Part shown: positions 14,181 to 24,560 of the stretch, piece after piece
Numbering within the stretch: the stretch's first letter is position 1
Layout: every line of letters starts with the position of its first letter
From: Ampullaceana balthica
Taxonomy: Eukaryota; Mollusca; Gastropoda; Lymnaeidae
Reading direction: 5' to 3'
DNA: 64,000 bases
Assembly (NCBI GenBank): GCA_944989445.1
Contig: CALYLW010000019.1
Location: 1,756,648 to 1,820,647, forward strand
Program-made: the position numbers and the translations under genes
Notes under the pieces: model-generated
Told to the model about the DNA's origin: nothing
Database searches by the model: none
What the model saw: the letters and a program-made list of their open reading frames with translations, nothing else

Positions 14181-14698
14181 TTTTCACATATTCTTCCAAG
14201 ACATTATTCTTACAGATGGACATTACTTTTATTATCTGCTGATAAAATCAAATAAATATTACAGACTGCTGTTGAATAATTGTTTTTCCTTTTTAAAAAT
14301 TTTTTTTAGCTCATGTATAATTTAATTCAGCATAATTATTTGCACTTTTATATAACATATCTACAGACGGATTTAATTCAGCTTATTAACTTTGCCTTTT
14401 TTTTTCGAAACTGCTATGGGCTATTTACAATCAATGAAATTATGGATGTGAATGACCAAATTGCTGAATTAAAACTGAAATACTTCTTTCTGGAGTGATG
14501 ATATATCTTCATTCCGCATTCTACTTTTATTTGGTTGTAAAGCTATGTCTTTACTTACAAATCAAAACAAAAAGTTTTTAACCAAATATCCCCTATAAAT
14601 CCAATGAGCCACTAAAGGAAGAATTAAGACTTAAATTTAATATTCACCCCCCTAAAAGCCATAATTTTGTTTAATTGCACATATTTATAAATGAAATA
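14181..14698. other. Convergent intergenic spacer UROC1/MED20
   Basis: This contains the UROC1 3' UTR with AATAAA at 14251-14256 and presumably the MED20 3' UTR on the other strand. It is AT-rich and no other feature was seen. Confidence 0.6.
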
Positions 14699-17600
14699 TC
14701 ATCGTGGTGGCTGACTCATCGCAGCAGCCTTCCGAAAGTTGTTGAAGTGATCCAAGTACTGAGCCATTGTCATTGCTGGTGTGTATGTTTCATCCATCTT
14801 AACTTTCAAGCTAGGTGGAGGTGACTCTGCAATATTTCCAATGAGGCTGAGTAAAAGTTCTTTTAACAAATTCCAGCATTCTGAAGCCACAACTGATGGG
14901 CAGTATTCAACCTTAAAAAAATGGTAAAGAAAGTAATAGTATTATGTCATTTTGTTCACAAAAGTAGGACATTTTTTTACCATAAAACAGTACATAAAAA
15001 AATAAACACTATACATATTAGTCAAAAATTATTCTTCAGTTGAATATAGTGTGTGTAGTTTTTCAATTTCCTTAATCTTCAAAGGTGTTAATTATAATTC
15101 TTGTTATTTAGTATTGCCAGTGTTCATGTGATTAAACCATGAGGTCTAACAATCAAAAACTGGTCACCACATTTAGCAGAACTGAATGTTTTAATATATA
15201 AGTTTAAAAAACTACTAACAATTTATTTTACTAAGCACTACATAAAAATATTTTAAAGAGATTTTAAAATGTTTTTTATTCACAAAGGGTTGGAATATTT
15301 TTTTTTCTTAAAGCACTGTTCAGTTTTTTTCAGCAATCAAACAAAATTATTACAATGTTGACCATACCTCAACAAGAATACCTTTAAAACTTCCTGCCAG
15401 AGAAACTGATCCTATTTTTATAACAAAGTCTGCAAGCTGAAACCTCTGCCCTTTGAACTCCATTTTATTTTGTTTCCTGGCCTGGTAATAGTTTTTTAAA
15501 TTTGACATCAGACCATCAAAGAGTGTGTCAGCTACAAGGGTGATCCCTGAGTCAAGAATGGCAAAACATGAAGCTGGGTATTCACTGCTGTGAAGAATTT
15601 GTAATGTTTTTGCGGCTGAAAATAATAAAACATAAATTTATAAATCTTCAAATAGAATTTTGCAACAGAATTTAATTAAGAAAAACTGGATGAATGATAT
15701 GTTGTGTTAATTTATTTGATTTTTGACACATCCTTAAAGTAAAAAAAATAACTAAGTTATTGAATAATAAACATAGTATTTCCAACTTCAATAAGTTGCC
15801 CTAATTCTTTGACTTCCATCTCTACATTTCTACATGTATATAAATTCTCATAACCGAGCATTCTCCTCTTCCAAGACATTCTTCTGTAACTTGATTCAGA
15901 CCTGGTAAACTTCTACTGATAGACCTCACATACCTGTACTCATATACCTGTATTGATAGACCTCGCATACCTGCACTGATAGACCTGACATACCTGTACT
16001 CATTTACCTGGCATAACTGTACTGATAGACCTGACATATCTGTACTCATATACTTGTACTGATAGACCTGGCATACATGCATTGATATACCTGACATACC
16101 TGTACTGATAGACCTGACATATCTGTACCCATATAACTGACATACTTGTACTGACAGAACTGGCATACCTGTACTAATAGATCTATAATAACAGTACTGA
16201 TTCTCTCAGTAATAATGACGGTAATATTAATTGTTTTTTAAAATTAAATTTTAGTTCTTAAATATTTATTTAATTCAGTGTATTTTTTGGTACAATAATA
16301 TTCCCTTGAAACCTACCCTTTTTTTTTGACAGCATCACAAAAATAAATGAAACATCCCTAAACATGTGGGGTAATTTATTGATGGCCCCTAAATGATTGT
16401 TCTAGAAGTTAATACTTTAAACTTCTTTTAAATTTGATAAGTGTGTTTATTTGCCTTTGATGAAATGACAGAAATGGAGTTGCAGTTTTGTGTAAAAATG
16501 TAATAACTATAAGAAAAATAATCCTGTAATTGGTAACTTACAAATGTCAACTTACGATTAAGCATAACTGATTGATAGTTTTCACAGTCAACATGAAAGT
16601 TTCCCATCTTGGTACCGCCCATTGTTTCAATTTGCTTATGTAACACATCAACAACCTGGGAACCACTTCTCCCCTCAGGAACAGGGTAGGTATAAACACT
16701 AGAAATAATAAGTTTATAGAATTACAAAATAAAGGAGAACAAAGTCATTGTTATTGAAGCATTTCTAATACACGTAACTTCAAAATAATATTTAAAGCCT
16801 ATAACTTATAAAATTGATACAATTTTAATTATTTTAATCTGAATAGTTTTTTTTGTAAGTCAGTAATATAAGTTTGAATGATAATTTGAGAAATAGACAC
16901 ACAAAAAAAGCTGTGAATGCAAATATTAATTATATTTAACTATAATGGTTAGTGAAGAATTTCACTTTGTTCAGGTGCTACCAGCATATGTCTAATCATA
17001 CTCATACACTGTTATGAAATATGATGGCCCAAATAGTTGTTATGATAGTTACACATTGGCATTGTCTGCTTTGAGAATTAAGAATTGAGCTCTAGCAGAA
17101 ATCATGCTGTAACACACAAAGAGTTTTGGGCTGCCTTAACTTTAATCTGCCTTGGTCCATTGAAGTTTGCCTACACAGAAATATTTTTACCAATTGACTA
17201 CATATTACTATAATTACCATTACTGACTATTACTTTACGTTAATTACTATACTGTAGCACTGTTCTAAACCTCCCCCTCCCCCAACAATTATAACCTGCT
17301 TTTATTTCTATGACGCATGATTTCTGCTGACCGGTGGTTGCCCAAATGATACCTGATAGATTGTTTTCCTCCGGCCTTGACTACAGCACATACTTAGATT
17401 TAGATGTATAAATAATAAAAATGAGAACAAACCTAATATTAAAAGAATCCCACTTCATATGCACACGTCCTAAAAATGTGACGATGTCAAAAACATGAAA
17501 ATAGCAATAGCAAAAAGAAATAAAGAAATCTTAAAGACAGTCTGAAACTAGCCATAATCAATGTTCCCTTTCAGCTGTGCAGATATCTGACCAACACTGT

Positions 17601-20600
17601 GCAGCAATTTAGAATTAATGCGCAGAAAATTTTGAGAAGTTTAACATGACCTCTGTGTTTGTGGAGTGTAAAATTGTGCACGAAAAAATTGGTGCTGTGC
17701 GAATTTGCACACGAATTTATTATTTTGCACACGGACTAATGAAACATAAAGGGAACATAGGCCATAATCTTACCCTATTTCCATCATATTTTTATTGATT
17801 CATACTCATGAATTCATGAACAGAAATGCCTTATGTGAAGGTGATGTTTTCACTATATTTCTTAGTAATATTTTAATATGCACATAATCTTTTTTTAAAT
17901 TTATATATATATTTTCTATTTTAGCTCTACATTTTATTTTTCATAGTACTCAGTAAATATTTCTATAATTTGAGAACCTAGATTTAAGTAACGATAGTAA
18001 AGTAAAAAGTAAGTGATAAATATAAATAATAGTTTACTATTATTATTACTATGGTAAATTATTGTTTGATGGAACAGACCATACATGGTGTTTTCCGGCC
18101 CACTATCTTTGTTGATATGACACATGACAAAGATGGAGAGCAGAAAAAGTAGTCTCCTTGGCTCTAGCATCATAGTAGAATTTTAATTTTGATAACATTT
18201 GGGTAAAATTTTGCTAAAAGGAAGCTGAATTTACCACCAGCTTTTAGATTCGTCTCAAATATTAGGATAAATGATACGTGATTATTGCTGATTGGTAAAA
18301 TGTCTGTAACAATTATGTAAACCCAAATGATATTAAAATCTACTACGATGTTACAGCACAATGAGAAAAAAGATCGAGGCTTGTTACTCCTGGGTTAATT
18401 TTATCACTCATATTTCAGTCCACATAACAAATAGTACCATACCATATATTAACCCATCTTCCAAAAAAAAATATGCTCCCCAAACCACACCCAAGATTTA
18501 TATTACTTTTCCCTATTTCACACTTTGGCATATTAAATTAATATGACAGGTTTATTTTTTTTTCCTCTAGTACAGGGAGGTCATTCTAGTCTTGCCGAGT
18601 AAACATAGTAACCAACATGTTCCGTCGCAGCAACCACCGTGTTCCATCAAACAATAATCGGAGCCCAGACCCACTATACTAATTACAATTACTTTAGACA
18701 CCTGTCTCGTTTTATCCATACAGAATATTATTGTGTCCTATGTTCAGTTAAGAATGTATTGGCAAGTGACGCAGCGTTCACAGGCCACAGCTATGAGGGA
18801 CCACGCTATTCCCAGCCGCATTTGTTTCCCTAACTTTAGTGTCAGGTACCTATTTGGAGCTGGGTGGACTCAAGGACACCCTCGGTTCAGGGAAAAAATC
18901 CCTGCCTTCACGGAGATTCAAACACGTAACCAATGTTCCCTCTAAAGCTTGTTGTTCCGTGTGCAAAGTAAAAATTCTTGTGTGTAAAGTTGCACAGCAC
19001 CCATTTTTTGTGCAATATTTCACAAAATATGCTGAACTGTAATTCTAAACTTTTTCATGACATCGATCAGATATCTGAGCGGCCGTGCAGCTTAAAAGGA
19101 ACATTGCCCGTGACCCTCTGTATGTAAGCCCATCTCCATCAAGTCAGCCCAAGTCTAATAAGTCAGTTTTTTATTTATATTTATAGTCATAGTTCCTTCT
19201 ATTTATAAGATGGACGTGTCTATTGGTACTCGACAACCAATAGCTTGTTCAGATGGCTGCGGCTATTGGTACTCAACTTAATAGCCTCTGATGTAAGATA
19301 AAAAAATCGTTTATCATCAAGCTTCTCTGGTCTGATGGTAGCGTGTAGTAGGATTGTTGTGCTGTAGGTATAGGGTTTGAGTTTCAGTTGTGAATCTTTT
19401 TTTTTCGCATTTGTCTTTTCATAATCAATTAGGTGTTAGGATACTGGTTTCAATTACATTTAATGATCTATAATTTTTAATTATGAGGTTAGGGTTCCAT
19501 AAGACATTAATTAAATTATGTAATCTTGGAGTATAATGTTCAAAAGTATTATTCATATTTATCTGTAACTTAAATTTTAAATTGAGGTTCTCAAATTATC
19601 TAAATATTTAATAAGATGATAAAATCTACACTATACAGTACATATATACTAGACTATACTAATAAAAGGCTCACTCATCACTAATTCTCCAACTTCCCGC
19701 GTTGGTAGAAGCCTGAAATTTCATCATGTTTTTTCATGAATGATCTTTTTGGCCTGGGAGGCTGATCTCGTAGTATAGACAAAGCATGAGCAAGGAACCG
19801 ATTGCCAATGGACTGTACTGTTAAGTTTATTTAGAACCTTTATTTATATACTTTATAATTTATACCTTAGTTACATGCTAAAAAAAATCTGCTTCACTTT
19901 AAAAATATGAAAATCTGCAAAAAAATAGTAGAGTACCAATAGCCCACCAGCTGTTGGTAGTTTAAGTACCAATAAGTAGGTAGATGTCATTCAAACAGAT
20001 TCAAACAGATTCAAACGGGGCTTGTAGACTAGGTGGTATGTAGGAGCTTGACACTGACAAGGCATCACTAAAAAACGTAGTTGAGTACCAATAGCCGCAG
20101 CCTAAAAGATTATTGTGTCTTGTGTTCTTTATTTAGAACGCACAGGTATTGGTAATCCTGCAGATTTTACATGTATATTATTTCACAGCGAAATTTAATT
20201 TTCTCGTGAGTACTTACATTTTTAATTTATTAAATGCATTATTATATGTCATATTTCAGCTATTACAGTGCTAATGTGTGAGTCTTTTTAATTTCTAAGG
20301 TATTTTTTCAGCTCTCAACAGTAAATAGTCTGATCGTGATGCAACCATTTTGTTTATTTATCACTCTACTTGCCGGATTGTTCCAATAAGATGGCAAATG
20401 GAAATTTCTCACTTACCAACAAACAAAATAAGAATCAAACATCTAGTGAAGAAATAAAAAAATGAAATTGTCTTTAAAATATTTATTTATCTTCTGAGAA
20501 CATTAAAATAGATGAAAAATACTTTTTAAAAACATTTTCAGTCAGTAAATTTATTTTAGCATGGGTGGAGCGAGGTAAAAAGCATCTGGCAAGCAGTTTG

Positions 20601-20971
20601 CTAGTAGATAAATATTAATAAATAAAAAGTCAAAAAGGATGTATCGTGACCAGATTATGTATTATATAGAGCCGAAAAAATGCCTTAGAAATTAAAAAGA
20701 CTCACAAATTAGTGCTGTAATAGCTGAAATACAACGACAACATATAAATATATATAATATAAATATATAATGCTTTAAATTTAAATTAATTCATGCATTT
20801 AAATTTAATAAATTAAAAAACGTTAGTAAGTTAGTAGTGTTAGTTCTTACGAGAAAATTAAATTTCGCTGTGAAATAATATGCGTGTTAATTACTGTAAA
20901 ATCGGCTGGATTACCCAGGTGTCTATATTTTAATTTTTTTAAATCACTGCTTATTACCATGAGACACCCAT
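14699..20971 (-). CDS. MED20: Mediator of RNA polymerase II transcription subunit 20
   Basis: Head-module subunit of the nuclear Mediator complex, working with MED8/MED18 near the polymerase. Coding exons on the minus strand: 20958-20971 (14 nt, first four codons plus two bases), 16556-16698, 15368-15615 and 14699-14911. They sum to 205 codons plus stop (human 212). Recognisable blocks: YPVPEGRSG near the N-terminus, GNFHVDCENY, HSSEYPASCFAILD, GILVEVEYCPSVVASECW across the last junction, and a C-terminal TMAQYLDHFNNFRKAAA helix. Exons 2-4 are secure. The first exon was found by searching for the conserved MGV(T/S)C start in the required phase with a GT donor; it matches, but deserves transcript support. 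Intron 1 (4.3 kb) is packed with fold-back elements and MITEs. Confidence 0.88.
15900..16190. repeat. Degenerate minisatellite in MED20 intron 2
   Basis: About a dozen imperfect copies of a roughly 20-bp unit with the motifs TACCTGTACTGATAGACC and TGACATA, between MED20 exons at 15368-15615 and 16556-16698. Confidence 0.85.
17559..17760. mobile_element. hAT-like MITE (CAATGTTCCC family), copy 1
   Basis: 202 bp with terminal repeats CAATGTTCCC / GGGAACATAG and a perfect 8-bp target duplication GCCATAAT on both sides. Related copies lie at 18931-19106, 34669-34853 and about 59610-59765. MED20 intron 1. Confidence 0.85.
18700..18930 (-). mobile_element. tRNA-derived SINE, reverse orientation, interrupted by a MITE
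   Basis: On the minus strand this matches the body of the SINE at 12318 (shared blocks include ACCCAGCTCC, GGCCTGTGAACG and CACTTGCCAA). Its B-box region (ATTCAAACACG on the plus strand) abuts the MITE starting at 18931. Plus-strand CGTGACC after the MITE appears to continue the tRNA-like head. Confidence 0.75.
18931..19106. mobile_element. hAT-like MITE (CAATGTTCCC family), copy 2, nested in a SINE
   Basis: Terminal repeats CAATGTTCCC / GGAACATTG, with flanks CACGTAAC and CCCGTGAC agreeing at 6 of 8 positions, as expected for an old 8-bp target duplication within the SINE head. Inverted relative to copy 1. Confidence 0.75.
19257..20100. mobile_element. Element bounded by a 21-bp perfect inverted repeat
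   Basis: CTGCGGCTATTGGTACTCAA at 19257 is mirrored exactly by its complement ending at 20100, together with other copies of the ACCAATAG motif inside. Presumably a non-autonomous DNA transposon. No coding capacity, and the family was not recognised. Confidence 0.55.
20141..20924. mobile_element. Long fold-back element
   Basis: The two halves are imperfect reverse complements: CACAGCGAAATTTAATTTTC near 20183 pairs with its complement near 20850, and further blocks (CAGCTATTACAGTGCTAAT and TTTTTAATTTCTAAGG) pair inward. The predicted stem is roughly 170-250 bp with a central loop. It lies in MED20 intron 1, about 35 bp from the proposed first exon. Confidence 0.7.
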
Positions 20972-22021
20972 ATTACTAGGATAAGTGCATGGGTAACAAG
21001 TAACAGCCCAGAACTTATTTGTTTTTGAAGTAGTTTACTGAAAATTAATTTTTTTAGAGGTCAGTCTCTTTGTCGATAACTAATTAAACTAGTATATTAC
21101 CAAGATGGACAATTTTCTTTGTAAATTTACTAATTTATTTGAATTTTAATAACAAATAAATTATGATCAATTTACAATATTATTTTTTATTTGAGCTTAC
21201 AAATAATATTATTTTAAAATAAATATATCAAATTATTTAAACATGGATTTTACTTGAATTCTTATTTTTACCCATGAAATGGATTCCTCCCCGAGCACTT
21301 TGACTTTGATTCGGTATTTAGTAGATAATGATAGAAAGTTGTAATGGGAAAGTCGGAAAGGAAGAAAACAATTAATTATTTATTAAATCTGTAAAAAGGT
21401 AAGAAGGTCTTACTGTTGGCTGTTTACTGTTACTAATTACTAAGTAAGGAACCTCAAACTTTTATTTGGTACTATTTAAGACTCAGTCAAGAATCACAAT
21501 CTGTTTTATTTTGCCAAAAGTTTCTGGATAGTAAAATTAAACTATTCAAATTATTCAGTTCAGGACTCAGACTCAGTCATTGCAGCTCATTGCTACTACT
21601 ACTTGTTACTTACTACTTACTAGACTACTACTACTACTATACTACTACTCACTGACTCATTTTAACTCTTATCTGTTTCAGACGCTCCTTCTATACAGAA
21701 GATTATTGCTATATCTCTCTTATCTTATCTATACAGACGCTCCTTCTATGCAGAAGATAATTGCGTCCACAAACCATGACAGATGATCTGTTGCGGGTTA
21801 GGGTCATACTCATTCAAACTCATTGTGATTGTGATTTGTGAATTGAATGTGTGAGTGTGTTCATAATAAATTAAATAATGGCTAGCGTTATTCACACAGC
21901 TGTGGGAATATTGCCTAGCGTTATTCACTCAGCCAAAACATTTTTTAGTTATACTATATACTGACTTAAAATTAGAAGTAGAAGCATACTAAATACTAAT
22001 ATAATTATATATAGTCTATAG
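20972..22021. other. MED20 upstream region with SINE tail fragments
   Basis: This is upstream of the proposed MED20 start and should hold its promoter, but no convincing core element was picked out. At 21675-21795 there are two reverse-orientation copies of the SINE 3' tail (CTCCTTCTATGCAGAAG motifs), the second continuing into the SINE body. Confidence 0.5.
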
Positions 22022-22209
22022 CAGTGCTTCTCAAATTTTTTAGCATTGCGGACCGGCAGGAATTTATTCCATTGCATCAGGGACCGGTGAACTATTTTCC
22101 CTGTACTGACGTGGGAGCGAAAAGTCCTTTCTTGGTAACTACTGCGGACTGGCATCGAATGGCCCACGGACCGGCACTGGTCCGCGGACCACCACTTTGA
22201 GAAGCACTG
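22022..22209. mobile_element. hAT MITE with perfect terminal repeats and TSD
   Basis: 188 bp, termini CAGTGCTTCTCAAA / TTTGAGAAGCACTG, flanked by perfect 8-bp duplications GTCTATAG at 22014-22021 and 22210-22217. A related copy lies at 61118-61396. These termini are typical of the hAT superfamily. Confidence 0.92.
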
Positions 22210-22277
22210 GTCTATAGAGCTATATATATATATTATATATAGGCTATATCATATATCAGTAGAGGGGTAATAGGCCC

Positions 22278-22784
22278 TGTTACGGTCAGATGTTGTGGTG
22301 TGGGGATAACTACGCATAAATGGGGCTGTGAACACTTGTCCTCGTGGAACGGGGGCAAGCGAACTCAAGGTACGTGCAAAGTTGTAATGAATTGACAGGA
22401 CCACGGTCAAAGGGAGACATGTGATTGACCCAGGGTCCAGTCACAAACCGGTCGGACAAGACGGGGGTATAATAGGGGTCACATTGTGTGTCGAAAGGAG
22501 AGTGTTAAGTTGCCAAGTAGCAGACAGGTGAAAGACGTACGATAGAGTGTGGAGTTTGTGAACGTAGTCCAATCCGGTCAAGCTGGGCCGAGGACTCTGG
22601 ATGGTATGACCATCAACTGTAAACTGCCAATTGTACTGTACCATAAATATGTTCAAAGCTTCTGGATGTCATTAAACTTATGTTGAAGAAAACAACCCAG
22701 CGTTGCTAAGTCTTTTACCCGTCAACGTGGTAAATATCTGTGGCTAAGGGGGAACCTCAACCCCTAGACAACGACTCCGCCACA
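22278..22784 (+). repeat. 5' LTR
   Basis: 507 bp, begins TGTTACGG and ends GCCACA, identical by line-by-line comparison to the 3' copy at offset 7160. It is expected to hold promoter and polyadenylation signals; an ATTAAA occurs near its 3' part. Confidence 0.95.
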
Positions 22785-22785
22785 G

Positions 22786-22800
22786 TGGGGGCCCCGTCGA
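22786..22800 (+). promoter_or_regulatory. Putative primer-binding site
   Basis: TGGGGGCCCCGTCG begins one base after the 5' LTR, as expected for pairing with a tRNA 3' CCA end. The tRNA species was not identified. A similar TGGGGGCCC follows the LTR at 53814-54326. Confidence 0.6.
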
Positions 22801-22949
22801 AAAACCGAGCCAAGACGCTGTGCATCAAGACACGTCACTAAAGGAGAAACGACGAAAAACACATCAACGAACTGGCCGTACTAGCCATCCCGATAGCAAG
22901 ATCATCACGAGAGCGTAGGGCTTACACCTCGTAACGACGAGACCAGGGG

Positions 22950-23125
22950 TGTTGAAGACAGCCGTAGCAGTGATGTTACAAACAGCCGTTGCAGTGATGT
23001 TACAGACAGCCGTTGCAGTGATGTTACAGACAGCCGTAGCAGTGATGTTACAGACAGCCGTAGCAGTGGTGTTACAGACAGCCGTTGCAGTGGTGTTGTA
23101 GACAGCCGTAGCAGTGGAATTGCAG
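22950..23125 (+). repeat. 24-bp tandem repeat in the retroelement leader, about 7 copies
   Basis: The unit contains GACAGCCGTAGCAGTGATGT, with variation at single positions. It lies in an open frame on the plus strand running from about 22896 to the TAA near 23322, in which each unit reads as an octapeptide close to DSRSSDVT. No ATG lies upstream in this frame, so translation is doubtful. Confidence 0.8.
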
Positions 23126-23588
23126 ACAGACGCAGAAAGGGAGGCCATACAGACTACACCCGGAAGAGCATCGGAGGAATAACGAACACTAACTTAGACA
23201 GTAACACAGAAGCTGACTACAGCCTGGACAACTTCGAGGTTACAACCTCAGTAATACGTGACAGTGAAGGCGGTGACTTTGTGACTCTCTCGCCTATGGA
23301 TACTGATACTGCCCTGGTATAATGTGTTTTTCTTATGTATGGGTACTATTTGTGTGGTAATTTCTATCGTACAGGCAAGTACAACTTAATTTCTAATATT
23401 AAATTAGTATGTTTTAGATATTATATATTATATATTTGTATATGATGAATCCCCAAATTGTATTATTGAGATAGTAGTTTTGTAGATTGAGTATTGTTAT
23501 ATTGGGTCCCTAATACAAAACGATAGGAAGACGGTAGACGAATTTGAGATTGTGACCGTAGAGTAACTACTAATATAGAAACATCGAC

Positions 23589-24539
23589 ATGGAATTGCCT
23601 AATGTAGAAAAACTGAGACAAAGTGCCCGGGAGCTGGGATTTGAAGGGGAGGAGGCAAAGAGATGGGTTATAGAGGCGTACAAGAGGGTGGAAGATGAGG
23701 AAAGAGATAGAAGGAAGAACGAGCAAGAGGCGCGCAGGAGGGAGGAAGATGAGGAAAGAGATAGAAAGAGGAGGGAGGAAGATGAGGAAAGAGAAAAACG
23801 GAAATTCAAAAGGGAGGAGGAGAGTAAAAGGTTGGAGCACATTAGGATAATGGAATTGAAAGCGAGGGAGGAAGAGACCCCGCGGGTAGAGGAAAAAAGC
23901 ACAGGGAACTCGGGAAATAAACTACCAATGTTTGATGGGATAGGGGATAACTTGGAATTTTTTTTGGTACGATTCGAGGACGAAGCGAGACACAAGGAGT
24001 GGCCAGTGAAACATTGGGGGTATGAACTTAGAAAATTGATGCCACAACCGCTACTACCGGTGTGTTATGCGGGGAGTGGAAAGGGAGTAGAGGCCTCATA
24101 TGAGGAGGTGAAAACCGCCTTATCCAGGCATTTTGGGCTAACAGCCCAAGGATATCGAGAAAGGTTAGCAGGTGTTAGACCCAGAAAAGGAGAGGACATA
24201 TTAGCTTACTCAAACAGAATTAGACACTACCTGACCAAGTGGATAGAGCTGTCAAAAACCGAGAAAACCTACGAGAAACTATTTGAGCTCACGGTAGTGG
24301 ACAAGCTATTACAGACAGTAAGCGGGGGGGTTGTTGAGCACATATTAGAAAGGGGAAGTCTGGATTTAACATCGGTTATTAAAACGGGTGAGGGATACAT
24401 GGCGGCACACCCAAGTGTGAAATTGACAAGGGATAGTGCACCACTCATAGGGAATCAGAGAGTCCAAGGTAGGAGGGAAGAAAGCCGAAGAGAAGACAAT
24501 TATCAATGGAGGGGAACAGGCTACCAAACAAAAAGATGA
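23589..24539 (+). CDS. gag: Retrotransposon Gag polyprotein
   Basis: 316 residues. The N-terminal third (about residues 20-100) is highly charged, Glu/Arg-rich and probably coiled coil, with an internally duplicated EEDEERDR segment. Residues about 110-290 form a capsid-like region with SCAN-type features (GYRERLAGVRPRKGEDILAY, then a later FELTVVDKLLQ). No CCHC zinc knuckle is visible; the C-terminus is basic (GRREESRRED). The ORF ends in TGA and the same frame is open beyond it into the protease, so stop readthrough may link Gag and Pol. The assignment as gag rests on position and on capsid/SCAN resemblance. Confidence 0.8.
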   Translation: MELPNVEKLRQSARELGFEGEEAKRWVIEAYKRVEDEERDRRKNEQEARRREEDEERDRKRREEDEEREKRKFKREEESKRLEHIRIMELKAREEETPRVEEKSTGNSGNKLPMFDGIGDNLEFFLVRFEDEARHKEWPVKHWGYELRKLMPQPLLPVCYAGSGKGVEASYEEVKTALSRHFGLTAQGYRERLAGVRPRKGEDILAYSNRIRHYLTKWIELSKTEKTYEKLFELTVVDKLLQTVSGGVVEHILERGSLDLTSVIKTGEGYMAAHPSVKLTRDSAPLIGNQRVQGRREESRREDNYQWRGTGYQTKR

Positions 24540-24560
24540 CAATCTAGGGGTTTTGCTGGG

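Noticed and set aside
22864..23148. Minus-strand 94-codon repeat ORF rich in CN(I/T)TATAV
   Set aside because: Antisense reading of the 24-bp array in the LTR retrotransposon leader.
23463..23995. Minus-strand ORFs of 125 and 141 codons
   Set aside because: Low-complexity Ser/Leu/Phe-rich shadows of the Glu/Arg-rich gag coding sequence.
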